DNA of 34,660 bases from an uncultured Muribaculaceae bacterium (GCA_947179295.1 CAMXAZ010000028.1:1-34660); one strand, 5' to 3'. Shown: positions 25,328-34,570, counted from the first letter of the stretch. Notes: generated by a model not told the origin, from the sequence alone. Program-made: numbers and translations.

Positions 25328-25519
25328 ATGAAAACCTTGTTCATCACAGTCATCTTAGCTGTTGTTCTCATCGGAATCGCAATAGTTGCGCTGGGAGTCA
25401 AAGTGCTGTTTGTCAAAGGCGGACGTTTTCCCTCAGGCCATGCTCACGATCTTCCTGAACTGCGCCGAAGGGGTATCGGATGCGCCCACGGCGGCGCTGA
25501 CCGTAACCCGAAACGATAA
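25328..25519 (+). CDS. Small single-span membrane protein, conserved Bacteroidetes type
   Basis: A 63-residue protein with one N-terminal membrane helix (about residues 3-26, rich in Ile, Val and Leu) followed by VLFVKGGRFPSGH and a soluble tail containing RRRGIGCAH. I recall very similar tiny proteins (G-V-K-V-x-F-V-K-G-G-x-F-P followed by R-G-I-x-C) across Bacteroidetes, usually annotated only as membrane or hypothetical protein. The GIGC cysteine and the KGGRFP block look like the conserved features. Function unknown. The ATG at 25328 is preferred over a TTG two codons upstream. It precedes the OmpH-like gene by 40 nt, so the two may be co-transcribed. Confidence 0.75.
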   Translation: MKTLFITVILAVVLIGIAIVALGVKVLFVKGGRFPSGHAHDLPELRRRGIGCAHGGADRNPKR

Positions 25520-25559
25520 TATCATTTATATACAGTACATATACACCTATTTTCTTCAC

Positions 25560-26174
25560 ATGAACAAGTTAGCAATATCAGCTTCATCGCTGCTTCTAAG
25601 TCTCATGGCCCTCAGCACCACTTCTTGCAACGGCACATCATCAACCGAAGCCGCCGCCGATGCCAACACCCCGACAGCAGCAGCCGATAGCGATAGCTCT
25701 CCGAGCATCAACATCCGCTACATCGACTCAGATTCGCTGATGACGCACTACAATCTGGCAAAGGATTTTCAGGAAGCATCCATGCGTGCCGTCTCTAAAA
25801 TCGAAGGCGCCCGCCAGTCAAAGGCAACTGAAATTCAGAAATTCGCAGCTGCTATCGAGCAGAAGGGCCGCAGCAACGGCTATCTGACCGAAGCAAGTTA
25901 CAATGCCGACATGCAGAAGCTTCAGAAAATGCAGTCTGACGCAGAAAACTATCTTGCAAATCTCAGCCGCAATACTGAAAACGAACTCGCTCAGCAGCAG
26001 CTTCAGCTCAACGACTCGATCGAGAACTACATCAAGATCTATAACGCATCAAAAGGCTATGATGCAATCCTCTTCAAAGCCGCAGGCGTTTACTTCAACC
26101 CGGCTCTTGACATCACAAGCGAGATTATCGAAGGCCTCAACGCCCGCTACAATAAAGTAGGCGACGCCAAATAA
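25560..26174 (+). CDS. OmpH/Skp-like exported protein
   Basis: Predicted periplasmic chaperone-like protein of 204 residues. The N terminus MNKLAISASSLLLSLMALSTTSC is a signal sequence ending in a Cys, a possible but non-ideal lipobox. A low-complexity Ala/Thr/Asp linker (about 25-50) follows. The rest is a long amphipathic helix region rich in Gln, Lys and Glu (about 60-170), with INIRYIDSDSLMTHYNLAKDF matching the OmpH start and YDAILFKAAGVYFNPALDITSEIIEGLN matching its end. Skp-family members form jellyfish-shaped trimers holding outer-membrane proteins. No bamA or lpx gene is adjacent, so this is a stand-alone paralogue. An open frame reaches back to 25386 but overlaps the small membrane protein gene, so 25560 is the start. 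Confidence 0.82.
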   Translation: MNKLAISASSLLLSLMALSTTSCNGTSSTEAAADANTPTAAADSDSSPSINIRYIDSDSLMTHYNLAKDFQEASMRAVSKIEGARQSKATEIQKFAAAIEQKGRSNGYLTEASYNADMQKLQKMQSDAENYLANLSRNTENELAQQQLQLNDSIENYIKIYNASKGYDAILFKAAGVYFNPALDITSEIIEGLNARYNKVGDAK

Positions 26175-26205
26175 GGCATCTGTAAGCCAAATAAAACAAT
26201 ACAGA

Positions 26206-26251
26206 GAAAGGGCTGTTTCCCCGTGAATCTAATCGGGGTAACAGCCCTTTC
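26206..26251. terminator. Bidirectional terminator between convergent genes
   Basis: GAAAGGGCTGTT (26206-26217) pairs with AACAGCCCTTTC (26240-26251), and CCCCG (26219-26223) pairs with CGGGG (26234-26238). The arms are nearly perfect with a 10-nt loop. It can serve the OmpH-like gene (plus) and the response regulator gene (minus). Confidence 0.75.
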
Positions 26252-26313
26252 CTGGCTATATACAGTTTCTGCTCCCGCTCTCAGGAATCTCAGAATATAG
26301 AGTCTGTGCAAAA

Positions 26314-26964
26314 TCAGATGTAGTAGTCAGACAGTTCTACCAGTCCGGCCCTCAAGGCATATCTGGTAGCTTCATATACGGTATTGACATCAAGTTTGCG
26401 GAATATGTTCTTCTTATGCGTCACTATAGTATGGACGCTTGATATCCGCTTGGATGCTATCTGCTTGACAGAAAGCCCTTGGGCGATCATTACCAGTATT
26501 TCTGTCTCGGCCGGTGTCAGTTGCGCCACACAAGTCTCCCTGATTCCTGATCTGATAAACCCGTCAATCTGACTGCAATGGAAGCCTTCTCTTTTCATTG
26601 CTCCGCAAAGAGCTGCGGAAATTTCAGTCAGATCACAGTCTTTCAACACTATGCCTAACTGTGGTTCACTTCCAAGACACCGGATAAACCCGGTGCTGAG
26701 GTCGCTGGAGAAAACTATCCAGTCAGCTTTTTCAAACCGCCGCATAATCACAATCAGATTCTCAGGCCGCCCTATGTCAGAGAGAGCATAGTCAATCACG
26801 ACTATGGCATCCGGATAGTTTTCAAGATGGCGTATAAGCGCGCTCCGGTCTGAGGCTTCAAGGCATCTGCATTCCGGATATATACTGGCAATCAGGGAGA
26901 TCATGCCTAATCGCGTGATCTCCTGATTGTCACACAATATGAATGTGCGCCGGTCGGTCGTCAT
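26314..26964 (-). CDS. LuxR/NarL-type response regulator, orphan
   Basis: DNA-binding regulator of 216 residues. Residues 1-125 are a receiver-like domain. FILCDNQEITRLG holds the acidic-pocket Asp12, with Asn13 where most receivers have a second acid. VVIDYAL holds the likely phospho-acceptor Asp58, and VLKDCD holds the conserved Lys108, with Ser86/Ser87 as the switch hydroxyl. Residues 148-210 are the LuxR helix-turn-helix (LTPAETEILVMIAQGLSVKQIA, then SSVHTIVTHKKNIFRKL). No sensor kinase is encoded nearby. It starts 9 nt after the cysK stop, so it is probably transcribed with cysK. Its target and signal are unknown. Confidence 0.88.
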   Translation of the reverse strand: MTTDRRTFILCDNQEITRLGMISLIASIYPECRCLEASDRSALIRHLENYPDAIVVIDYALSDIGRPENLIVIMRRFEKADWIVFSSDLSTGFIRCLGSEPQLGIVLKDCDLTEISAALCGAMKREGFHCSQIDGFIRSGIRETCVAQLTPAETEILVMIAQGLSVKQIASKRISSVHTIVTHKKNIFRKLDVNTVYEATRYALRAGLVELSDYYI

Positions 26965-26973
26965 AGGCCGGTT

Positions 26974-27921
26974 TTACAGGGGATACTCGTCAAACGCATA
27001 GAGGACTGTGGACAGATATCGTTCGCCGGTGTCAGGTAGTATCGCCACTATGGTCTTGCCCTCGTTTTCTTTCTTACGGGCCTCACGGATAGCTCCTGCA
27101 AGTGCGGCTCCGGATGAAATGCCTACCAGCAGACCTTCTTTCTCAGCAAGCAGTCTGGATGCTTTGATGGCTTCATTGTCAGGGATGGCAATGACTTCAT
27201 CAACAACCGATTCATTGTAGTTTCCGGGGACAAACCCCGCTCCTATGCCCTGGATTTTGTGCGCACCTGCCTTACCGCCTGAGAGCACCGGAGAGCTTGC
27301 CGGTTCCACGGCCACGGTTTTTATATCCGGGTTATGTTTTTTCAGTACCTCCGAGGTGCCGCTGAGAGTGCCTCCGGTTCCAACTCCAGCCACAAATATA
27401 TCCACCTCGCCATCTGTGTCTCTCAGTATTTCCAAGGCCGTGCCACGCCGGTGAGCCTCCGGATTGGCAGGATTTTCAAATTGCTGGAGTATGATCGCCC
27501 CCGGATTCTGTTCTTTCAGTTCACCGGCCTTTCTTATGGCACCTTTCATACCCTCGCTTCCCGGAGTAAGCACAATTTCGGCGCCAAGTGCCTTGAGCAG
27601 ATTCCGGCGCTCTACACTCATGGTTTCAGGCATTGTCAGTATCAGCTTATAGCCTTTCACCGATGCCACCCAGGCAAGGCCGATGCCGGTATTGCCGCTT
27701 GTCGGTTCTATGATCAGTGTCTCCGGAGTCAGAATCCCTTTACGCTCGGCATCTTCAATCATGGCCAGTGCGATGCGGTCTTTGACACTGCCGCCGGGAT
27801 TGAACGACTCGATCTTCACAAGGATACGCGCTTTCAGATTCTCAGAAGCGACAATATTGTTCACTTCCATGAGCGGAGTGGAGCCTATAAGCTCTGTGAG
27901 GTTTTTATAAATCTTTGACAT
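26974..27921 (-). CDS. cysK: Cysteine synthase A (O-acetylserine sulfhydrylase)
   Basis: PLP enzyme that makes cysteine from O-acetylserine and sulphide in the cytosol. The protein has 315 residues from this start. The PLP lysine is Lys47 in NPGGSVKDR, the substrate loop is TSGNTG at 74-79, the phosphate-binding glycine loop is GVGTGGT, and GISSGAA lies near the C terminus. The C terminus ERYLSTVLY is typical. The start at 27921 is preferred over an in-frame ATG at 27966 because the -7 promoter box (27964-27971) covers that codon. A palindrome overlaps the -33 box, and a response regulator gene follows after 9 nt. CysM-type thiosulphate use cannot be ruled out. Confidence 0.95.
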   Translation of the reverse strand: MSKIYKNLTELIGSTPLMEVNNIVASENLKARILVKIESFNPGGSVKDRIALAMIEDAERKGILTPETLIIEPTSGNTGIGLAWVASVKGYKLILTMPETMSVERRNLLKALGAEIVLTPGSEGMKGAIRKAGELKEQNPGAIILQQFENPANPEAHRRGTALEILRDTDGEVDIFVAGVGTGGTLSGTSEVLKKHNPDIKTVAVEPASSPVLSGGKAGAHKIQGIGAGFVPGNYNESVVDEVIAIPDNEAIKASRLLAEKEGLLVGISSGAALAGAIREARKKENEGKTIVAILPDTGERYLSTVLYAFDEYPL

Positions 27922-27963
27922 ACTATATGAATTTTGTTGGAAATCTATCAACGTCTGATAATG

Positions 27964-27994
27964 CAAAATTACAATCAGACTTATTTCCTGTCAA
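27964..27994 (-). promoter_or_regulatory. cysK promoter
   Basis: Minus strand TTG (27994-27992), 20-nt spacer, TAATTTTG (27971-27964). Transcription would start near 27957, 36 nt before the ATG at 27921. Confidence 0.7.
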
Positions 27995-28014
27995 TACCAT
28001 ATTTATGGTAATTG
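27992..28014. promoter_or_regulatory. Palindromic operator candidate over the cysK -33 box
   Basis: CAAT-ACCATA-TT-TATGGT-A-ATTG is a 23-bp inverted repeat with one bulged base. The inner part TACC-N8-GGTA recalls sites of Rrf2-family regulators such as CymR, which control cysteine genes in Firmicutes; that link is an analogy only. Its left end is the -33 box itself, so a bound protein would block polymerase. Confidence 0.5.
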
Positions 28015-28023
28015 TTCACAGAC

Positions 28024-29505
28024 TCACTTCTTCCAGAAGGTAGGTGTAAACAGAATCAGTACCGTGAACAGTTCCAGACGGCCTATCATCATGATCAGAG
28101 CCAGAAGCCATTTGCCAAGATCAGGCACAACGGAATACGATCCGCCATATCCTGTGACCCCTGCTCCGAGTCCGGTATTGCTTATGCAGGAGAATGCAGA
28201 GAAAAATGAATCGACAAGCGGCAGCCCCATTGCAGTCAGCAATATGCCGCCTACCATTATTATCATTACATAAAGACAAAGGAATGCGATCACTTTTGAC
28301 ACTGTTTCGTGAGGGATCACACGGTCATTTACTCTTACGGTCAGAATGTTGTTGGGGTGGATAGAGCGCACAATCTCGTTGCGGCAGTTTTTGAGCAGAT
28401 AGATCAGACGGTCAATCTTGGCGCCGCCGCTGGTCGAGCCCGCACATGATCCGAAAAACATCAGGGCGAAGGCAAGCGAAAGCACAAAGGTGCCCCATGA
28501 CGAGAATGCCGATACCTCATAGCCGGTTGAGGTTATGGTCGAGATGATCTGGAAAAGCGGATCAAGTGTCACCGACTTGACTGAATGGACCTGACCGTTT
28601 TTGATTATCGCAATGACAAAAAGCAGATAGCAGCCCAGGATTATACCCACGTAAGTTCTGAACACATCGTTGCGCCATATCGGTTTGAAATCGCCGTGAG
28701 CCGCACGATAGAGCAACACAAAACTCGTACCGCCGAGAAACATAAAGATTGTCATCACGATCTGTATATAGACCGAATCCCAAGCTTCGATGCTGTCATC
28801 AGCGGTAGAGAATCCTCCGGTCGACATGGTGCTGAACGAATGACACAGAGCTTCGAACACATTCATCGGCCCTATGATAAGCAGGACAAACAGCACTGCT
28901 GTAAGCACTATATAGATAAGCCACAGACCTTTGGCTGTCTGCGATATACGCGGCCGCAGTTTGTCGTGTGTGATCCCCGTCACCTCTGCGTTGAACATCT
29001 GCATTCCGCCTGAATGATTCAGCATCGGAACCACGGCAAGGGTGAAAAGTATGATACCCATGCCTCCGATCCACTGCATCAGACTGCGCCAGATCACAAC
29101 CCCGTGGCTCAGATGGCTGATCGAACTCATGACAGTGGCTCCGGTGGTGGTGAATCCCGACATTGCCTCAAAGAATGCATCTGAAACCGAAAGAGGGTCG
29201 TTTTCCATCAGCATGAACGGAATCATGCCGAAAACCGAGAAGAAGACCCACACAAGGGCTGTCAGCAGAAAGCCTTCACGTTTTGCCATGCGCGGACTCC
29301 GCGGACGGATGCAGAATGTCATCAGAGAGCCGGCTGTCAGCGTAAGCCCCATAGTAAGAAGGAAGTTTATCCAGTCTTTTTCCTGATATATCAGAGATGT
29401 AGCCAGCGGGACAGCCAAAAAGGCCCCTTCTATGATCAGAAGCAGTCCGATGATACGGAGAAGCACCCTGAAATTGATCGTCGATGCAGAGTCTTTGAAT
29501 CTCAT
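28024..29505 (-). CDS. trkH: Potassium uptake protein TrkH
   Basis: Membrane pore subunit of the Trk potassium transporter, 493 residues with about ten or more membrane helices. The four-repeat MPM fold shows filter-like Gly segments: GFTTTGATVMSS in the first pore loop followed by SLMQWIGGMGIILF, STGGFSTAD in the second, TSTGYEV in the third, and ISNTGLGAGVTGYG in the fourth. FFGSCAGSTSGGAKIDR is the usual loop after the third repeat. It needs the cytosolic TrkA ring for gating; trkA lies directly upstream with a 7-nt gap. Last gene of the purB-dxs-trk run. Whether K+ or Na+ coupling drives uptake cannot be read from the sequence. Confidence 0.94.
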   Translation of the reverse strand: MRFKDSASTINFRVLLRIIGLLLIIEGAFLAVPLATSLIYQEKDWINFLLTMGLTLTAGSLMTFCIRPRSPRMAKREGFLLTALVWVFFSVFGMIPFMLMENDPLSVSDAFFEAMSGFTTTGATVMSSISHLSHGVVIWRSLMQWIGGMGIILFTLAVVPMLNHSGGMQMFNAEVTGITHDKLRPRISQTAKGLWLIYIVLTAVLFVLLIIGPMNVFEALCHSFSTMSTGGFSTADDSIEAWDSVYIQIVMTIFMFLGGTSFVLLYRAAHGDFKPIWRNDVFRTYVGIILGCYLLFVIAIIKNGQVHSVKSVTLDPLFQIISTITSTGYEVSAFSSWGTFVLSLAFALMFFGSCAGSTSGGAKIDRLIYLLKNCRNEIVRSIHPNNILTVRVNDRVIPHETVSKVIAFLCLYVMIIMVGGILLTAMGLPLVDSFFSAFSCISNTGLGAGVTGYGGSYSVVPDLGKWLLALIMMIGRLELFTVLILFTPTFWKK

Positions 29506-29512
29506 TTACGAC

Positions 29513-30847
29513 TTACTTAAATAATTTTTCAACTTTATGCAGCAGACCGCTTAGGGTGAACACAACCACTCTGTCGCCTGGAGCAATGACTGTATTACCT
29601 GACACAAGGTGTCCTTTGCCGTCTCGGATAAGACCGGCTATGGTCATGTCGCGTGACAGGCGCAGGTCCTTCACCGGGCCGCGGGTGATTTTCGAACCTT
29701 CGCGGGCCACTATTTCCGCGACTTCCGCATCGGCGAGTGCCAGACATTTTGAGGTCGAAGTGTCGCGGTCGAGAAGCATCTGGAAAATTCTCGACGATGC
29801 CAGCAGTTTCTTATTTATTATGGTTCCGATATTGAGTCCCTCGGCTTCAGAGATGAACTGCAGGTTCTCGACTTCGGCTATGGTCTTCACCACTCCCAGC
29901 TCTTTTGCCGAAAGGCATGTGAGAATGTTGGTCTCGCTGCTGTCAGTCAAGGCTATGAAGGCATCCATGTCAGAGATTCCGGCTTCAAGCAGAGCGTCTG
30001 TGTCACGGGCATCGGCATTGATGATATGTGCTTCAGGACAACGCTCAGACAACCTGAGACATCTGTCACGGTCTATATCCATGATCTTGAAATTGAATTC
30101 ATCGCCGGCCATCGCACACAGGCGTATGGCAATGCGGCTGCCTCCCATTATGAGCACGTCGCGGATCTTGCGCTGCTTTTTGCCGCAGAGGTCCACAAGC
30201 GAGTCGACATGATCACGACGGGTCATGAAATATACAATGTCGTTGCTCTGCAACTTGTCAAAACCGCCCGGAATAATAGTCTCATGATCACGCTTTATGG
30301 CGGCCACATGGAAATTATGGTCCATCATACCGAGCTCCTTGAGCTGCATCCCTACCAACGGTGCATTGTCTCTCAGTTTCACACCGACGAGAATCAGCTC
30401 GCCGTCATGAAGCTCAAACCAGTGGCGCACCCAGTTGTGGCGCAATGCCTGGATGGTTTCCATAGCTGCGAGATATTCGGGATAGATCATGTCATCGGCT
30501 CCGATATGGCTGAAGAATTCCCGGTTGGACGGATCTTTGAATTCGTAGTTGTCGATTCGGGCTACTGTCTTCTCGGCTCCAAGGCTCTTGGCTATGGCAC
30601 AGGCCACTATGTTGCGGGTCTCGAAAGGAGTCACCGCGATAAACAGATCGCAACCCTCTACCCCGGCCTGTTTCAAGGTTGTGAATGAGGTAGGCGATCC
30701 TCTGAAAGTCAAAAGATTGTAATTGGCATCGAGCATTGCGAGTTTTTCGCCATCGCTGTCAACCACAGTTATATCCTGCTCCTCGTTCGAAAGAAGTTTG
30801 GCCAGATGAGTACCAACCTCTCCGGAGCCTGCTATCACTATTTTCAT
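29513..30847 (-). CDS. trkA: Trk potassium system regulatory protein TrkA
   Basis: Cytosolic NAD(H)/ATP-sensing ring that gates TrkH. The 444-residue protein has two RCK units. The first nucleotide fold starts [16 protein letters not shown] (Gly7, Gly9, Gly12), followed by a TrkA-C domain (about 135-220). The second fold starts [14 protein letters not shown], where the GxGxxG pattern is degenerate, and is followed by a second TrkA-C domain ending [18 protein letters not shown] weaker second site is common in TrkA. The start overlaps the dxs stop by 4 nt (ATGA), implying translational coupling to an isoprenoid gene with no evident functional link. Confidence 0.94.
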   Translation of the reverse strand: MKIVIAGSGEVGTHLAKLLSNEEQDITVVDSDGEKLAMLDANYNLLTFRGSPTSFTTLKQAGVEGCDLFIAVTPFETRNIVACAIAKSLGAEKTVARIDNYEFKDPSNREFFSHIGADDMIYPEYLAAMETIQALRHNWVRHWFELHDGELILVGVKLRDNAPLVGMQLKELGMMDHNFHVAAIKRDHETIIPGGFDKLQSNDIVYFMTRRDHVDSLVDLCGKKQRKIRDVLIMGGSRIAIRLCAMAGDEFNFKIMDIDRDRCLRLSERCPEAHIINADARDTDALLEAGISDMDAFIALTDSSETNILTCLSAKELGVVKTIAEVENLQFISEAEGLNIGTIINKKLLASSRIFQMLLDRDTSTSKCLALADAEVAEIVAREGSKITRGPVKDLRLSRDMTIAGLIRDGKGHLVSGNTVIAPGDRVVVFTLSGLLHKVEKLFK

Positions 30848-32790
30848 TCAGTAGGAGTGCTGTCGGTTTGTGTTTTTATATACGATTCCTTTATCGCCTG
30901 GTAGATTCCGTCTGCGTCAAAGCCACACAGATGGTGAAGCTGAGCCGGTGTGCCCTGTGCTATGAATCTGTCAGGGACGCCGAGACGTCTGATAGGCTGG
31001 GTCGAACCAAGATCTGACAGCATCTCTGTCACTGCACTGCCCAGACCGCCTTCCGAGATGCCGTCTTCAACAGTGATCACCGGACAACCCTTTTCTGCGA
31101 TTTCACTTACAATTTCGGCATCAAGAGGTTTTACGAAAATCATATCATAGTGAGCCACTCTGATATTCAGTTCCTTCTCGGCTCTCTTGATTGCTTCAGT
31201 GACTTCAGATGCTATAGGACCGGTGCTTAAAACCGCGATGTCATTTCCGTCACGCAGTTTCTCTCCTTTACCGATCGGCAAAGTCCGCATAGGCTCTTTG
31301 ACCGACTCTTCAGCCCGTCCGCGCGGATAGCGGATTGCAATCGGCCCGTCAAAATCCTGTGCGGTAAGCATCAGGTGGCGCAGATAGTCGAGATTGCGCG
31401 GCGAAGCTATGGTCATGCCGGGGATGGCCCGCAGATAACTCAGATCAAAGACTCCGTGATGCGTGGCACCGTCTTCTCCGACCAGTCCTGCCCGGTCGAG
31501 GCAGAAGACTACCGGGAGCCCCTCTATCGCCACGTCATGTATGATGTGGTCAAAGGCTCTCTGCATGAAAGAGGAATAGATAGCCACATATGGTTTCATC
31601 CCCTCCTTGGCAAGACCTCCGGCAAATGTCACGGCATGACCCTCGGAAATACCTACATCAAAGGTTCTTTCCGGGAAAGCCTGCTGAAGCCTGTTCATCG
31701 AAGTTCCTGACAGCATTGCCGCTGTCACGCCTACAATCCTGTCATTGGAGCGGGCAAGTTCCACAAGCGTGTCGCCGAACACCTGCTGATATTTCGGCGG
31801 ACGCCCTGCTCCGTCTTTCAGTATCTCGCCGGTTCCAACATCAAAACGCCCCGGCGCATGCCATGTCGACGGATCTTTTTCGGCCGGTTCATAGCCTTTG
31901 CCCTTGACTGTCCGGAGATGAAGTATGCGCGGGCCAGGAAGATCTTTTATATCCTCAAGCACACTGACCACAGTCTGGAGATCATGACCGTCAAACGGAC
32001 CGAAATACCTTATGTTCAGGCCTTCGAAAATGTTCTGCTGCTTTGTCAGGAGTGATTTCAGGCTGTTGTTGAAACGCATGATCATACCCTTGCCTGAGTC
32101 TGTCACAAGCTTGTGGCGACGCAGGAAACGCGAAAAGCGGTAACGCAGATTGTTATATGCCTTCGATGTTGTCAGGTGGGCCAGATATGTGTTGAGCGAA
32201 CCGACAGGCCTGTCGATCGACATGTCATTGTCATTAAGAATGATCAGCAGATTCGAATTCGAATTGGCTGCATTGTTAAGCCCTTCGAATGCAAGGCCTC
32301 CGCTGATCGAGGCATCGCCGATGACGGCCACCACATGGCGCGGAGGCACATCTTTCCGGAGCGAACTGGCCACAGCCATGCCCAATGCAGCTGAAATGGA
32401 GTTGGAGGCATGGCCGGCTGTGAAGGTGTCATATTCGCTTTCTTTCGGATTCGGGAAACCGCTCAGACCGCCGAGAGTACGGTTTGTCTCAAAGCGGTCA
32501 CGGCGCCCGGTCAGCAATTTATGGCCGTAAGCCTGGTGTCCGACATCCCACACAATCCTGTCATACGGGGTGTTGAACACATAATGCAAGGCGACGGTCA
32601 GCTCTACCGCTCCCATGCTCGATGCGAAATGTCCGGGATGAGACGCAAGCGAGTTGATCAGAAACGAACGCAGCTCGGCACAGACTTTCGGCAGCTCGTC
32701 AACGGGCAACCTGCGCAAGTCGGCCGGCGAATCTATGCCTGACAACAGCGGATAGTCAGCCTTTACTGTTTCGTTTTCCATTCTTGACAT
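30844..32790 (-). CDS. dxs: 1-deoxy-D-xylulose-5-phosphate synthase
   Basis: Thiamine diphosphate enzyme that condenses pyruvate and glyceraldehyde 3-phosphate, the first and flux-controlling step of the MEP pathway, in the cytosol. It has 648 residues. [16 protein letters not shown] is the conserved substrate/ThDP segment. The ThDP-binding motif runs from [15 protein letters not shown] to LNDNDMS. The pyrimidine domain holds [10 protein letters not shown] and [15 protein letters not shown], and the C-terminal domain holds [14 protein letters not shown]. Two possible starts exist (32790 and 32781, residues M1 and M4); both overlap the preceding small gene. Works with IspE at the other end of the window. 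Confidence 0.96.
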   Translation of the reverse strand: MSRMENETVKADYPLLSGIDSPADLRRLPVDELPKVCAELRSFLINSLASHPGHFASSMGAVELTVALHYVFNTPYDRIVWDVGHQAYGHKLLTGRRDRFETNRTLGGLSGFPNPKESEYDTFTAGHASNSISAALGMAVASSLRKDVPPRHVVAVIGDASISGGLAFEGLNNAANSNSNLLIILNDNDMSIDRPVGSLNTYLAHLTTSKAYNNLRYRFSRFLRRHKLVTDSGKGMIMRFNNSLKSLLTKQQNIFEGLNIRYFGPFDGHDLQTVVSVLEDIKDLPGPRILHLRTVKGKGYEPAEKDPSTWHAPGRFDVGTGEILKDGAGRPPKYQQVFGDTLVELARSNDRIVGVTAAMLSGTSMNRLQQAFPERTFDVGISEGHAVTFAGGLAKEGMKPYVAIYSSFMQRAFDHIIHDVAIEGLPVVFCLDRAGLVGEDGATHHGVFDLSYLRAIPGMTIASPRNLDYLRHLMLTAQDFDGPIAIRYPRGRAEESVKEPMRTLPIGKGEKLRDGNDIAVLSTGPIASEVTEAIKRAEKELNIRVAHYDMIFVKPLDAEIVSEIAEKGCPVITVEDGISEGGLGSAVTEMLSDLGSTQPIRRLGVPDRFIAQGTPAQLHHLCGFDADGIYQAIKESYIKTQTDSTPTE

Positions 32791-32944
32791 ATTTTTTATA
32801 AAGAGGAACCCAGACCACTATGCCTGAACAGATGACTATAAACGCCACCCAGAGCGTGAATGGCTGCGATGCAATCACCAGATAGCACAGAGCCAGCCAC
32901 AAAACGGCAATAAAGCCAAAGCGTATTTTAGTCGAGGTATCCAT
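32756..32944 (-). CDS. Small two-span membrane protein between purB and dxs
   Basis: A 62-residue protein with two hydrophobic segments (about 8-27 and 32-51), a short turn, and a strongly basic C-terminal tail ([13 protein letters not shown]). The layout predicts a membrane hairpin with a cytosolic Lys-rich end. No family was recognised. The start at 32944 (MDTSTKIRF) is preferred to an ATG eight codons upstream because it leaves a normal spacing to purB and a more typical N terminus. Its 3' end overlaps the dxs start by 26-35 nt, so it is probably real and translationally coupled to dxs. Confidence 0.65.
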   Translation of the reverse strand: MDTSTKIRFGFIAVLWLALCYLVIASQPFTLWVAFIVICSGIVVWVPLYKKYVKNGKRNSKG

Positions 32945-32993
32945 TATAAATTCTTTTTTTAACCACACTCTGCCTTTCGGGGGGAGGGAGGAA

Positions 32994-34337
32994 TCAATAC
33001 CCGGTGTAGCTGTGCGGCGAGAGTTTTTTAAGCTCGTCCTTTACCTCAGGCGAAACTTCAAGAGTGTCGATAAACGCGGCAATGCTTTCAGCTGTCACAG
33101 CACTGTTGGTACGGGTAAGCGCCTTCAGTGTTTCATAAGGCTTGGGATAGCCTTCACGGCGGAGCACTGTCTGGATGGCTTCGGCCACGACACTCCAAGT
33201 GTTGTCAAGGTCGGCATCAATAGCTGCACGGTTGAGAAGCAGTTTGCCGAGACCTTTCATTGTTGACGCCACTGCAATCAGAGTATGGGCCAGAGGCACA
33301 CCGATGTTGCGCAGTACAGTCGAGTCGGTAAGGTCACGCTGCAGGCGTGAAACCGGAAGTTTGGTTGCAAGATGACCGAATACGGCATTCGCTATACCGA
33401 TATTGCCTTCCGAATTCTCAAAGTCGATCGGATTTACTTTGTGAGGCATGGCCGAAGAGCCTACTTCTCCTTCCTTGATCTTCTGCTTGAAGTATTCCAT
33501 TGAGATGTACATCCACATGTCACGGTCGAGATCAAGGATTATATTGTTGATGCGGGCCAGAGCGTCGAACACAGCCGCAAGATTGTCATAATTGGAAATC
33601 TGTGTGGTATATTCCTCACGTTCGATTCCAAGTTTCTCGCTCAGGAATTTAGCACCAAAAGCTCTCCAGTCAATTTCAGGGAAGGCACACAGATGGGCGT
33701 TGAAATTACCCGTGGCACCACCGAATTTGCCTGAAATAGCCACCGAATCGAGAGCTTCAAGCTGACGGCGCAGGCGATAGCTGAATACTTTGATTTCCTT
33801 TCCGAGACGGGTCGGCGATGCCGGCTGTCCGTGGGTTTTTGCGAGCATGGGTATTTCATACCACTCATCGGCTCTTTCCTCAAGATGCTCGATAAGCTCT
33901 ATAATGCGCGGACGGTAAACTTCCTTGAGGGCATCGGCTATCGACATCGGCACCGATGTATTGTTGATGTCCTGCGAAGTAAGACCGAAGTGAATGTACT
34001 CCTTGGTCTTTTCAAGTCCGAGCACATCAAATTTTTCTTTGAGGAAATATTCAACCGCCTTCACATCATGGTTTGTAACACTCTCGATCTCCTTGATGCG
34101 AAGAGCGTCTTCAACCGAGAACTGTTCATAGATGGCACGTAACTTACCGAAGACATCAGCGGGCACTGAAGCCAGCGCAGGCAACGGCAGTTCACAAAGA
34201 GCTATGAAATACTCGATTTCTACTTTAACCCTATAGCGGATAAGCGCATATTCAGAAAAATATTCGTCCAGGCGCTCACATTTTCCGCGATAGCGGCCGT
34301 CAACCGGCGAAATAGCTGTCAGTTCAGTAAGTTTCAT
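32994..34337 (-). CDS. purB: Adenylosuccinate lyase
   Basis: Releases fumarate from SAICAR and adenylosuccinate, two steps of purine synthesis. The 447-residue protein belongs to the fumarase/aspartase fold. SPVDGRYRGKCERLDEYFSE is the E. coli-type N terminus. Conserved blocks are the ESVTNHDVKAVEYFLKE region, HFGLTSQDINNTS, KTHGQPASPTRLGKE (catalytic His), and the signature loop SSAMPHKVNPIDFENSEGN with the catalytic Ser. It leads a five-gene minus-strand run (purB, small membrane protein, dxs, trkA, trkH) beginning about 290 nt downstream of an rRNA operon. Confidence 0.96.
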   Translation of the reverse strand: MKLTELTAISPVDGRYRGKCERLDEYFSEYALIRYRVKVEIEYFIALCELPLPALASVPADVFGKLRAIYEQFSVEDALRIKEIESVTNHDVKAVEYFLKEKFDVLGLEKTKEYIHFGLTSQDINNTSVPMSIADALKEVYRPRIIELIEHLEERADEWYEIPMLAKTHGQPASPTRLGKEIKVFSYRLRRQLEALDSVAISGKFGGATGNFNAHLCAFPEIDWRAFGAKFLSEKLGIEREEYTTQISNYDNLAAVFDALARINNIILDLDRDMWMYISMEYFKQKIKEGEVGSSAMPHKVNPIDFENSEGNIGIANAVFGHLATKLPVSRLQRDLTDSTVLRNIGVPLAHTLIAVASTMKGLGKLLLNRAAIDADLDNTWSVVAEAIQTVLRREGYPKPYETLKALTRTNSAVTAESIAAFIDTLEVSPEVKDELKKLSPHSYTGY

Positions 34338-34379
34338 GATTTTTTATAACTATGATTGTCAGTTAAAACGTATTTGCTG

Positions 34380-34387
34380 CAAAATTA
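34380..34387 (-). promoter_or_regulatory. Candidate purB promoter (-7 box)
   Basis: Minus strand TAATTTTG matches TAnnTTTG and lies 42 nt upstream of the purB start. No TTG is present at 19-20 nt further upstream. No PurR-like operator or purine riboswitch was recognised in the leader. Confidence 0.5.
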
Positions 34388-34503
34388 CAAAAAAAGCGAC
34401 ATATAACCGAGATTCAAGCCCTACAAAATCATCAGACCCGACAAATGCCGGAGCCTCGGCGCAGATAAGTGTCTCTCTGATGCGGGGGATTGCAGTGGAT
34501 TGC

Positions 34504-34524
34504 GGATGGTGGATGGTGGATGGC
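34504..34524. repeat. Three tandem 7-bp repeats (GGATGGT)
   Basis: GGATGGT, GGATGGT, GGATGGC run head to tail. Related GGATTGC words occur just before and after (34494-34500 and 34543-34549), giving a G-rich, slippage-prone stretch in the spacer between the rRNA terminator and purB. The rest of the spacer (34388-34570) holds no recognisable gene. Confidence 0.7.
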
Positions 34525-34570
34525 TGAGTGATGTCAGGTCGGATTGCGGAGGAGGTTTCGCACGGGGGCA

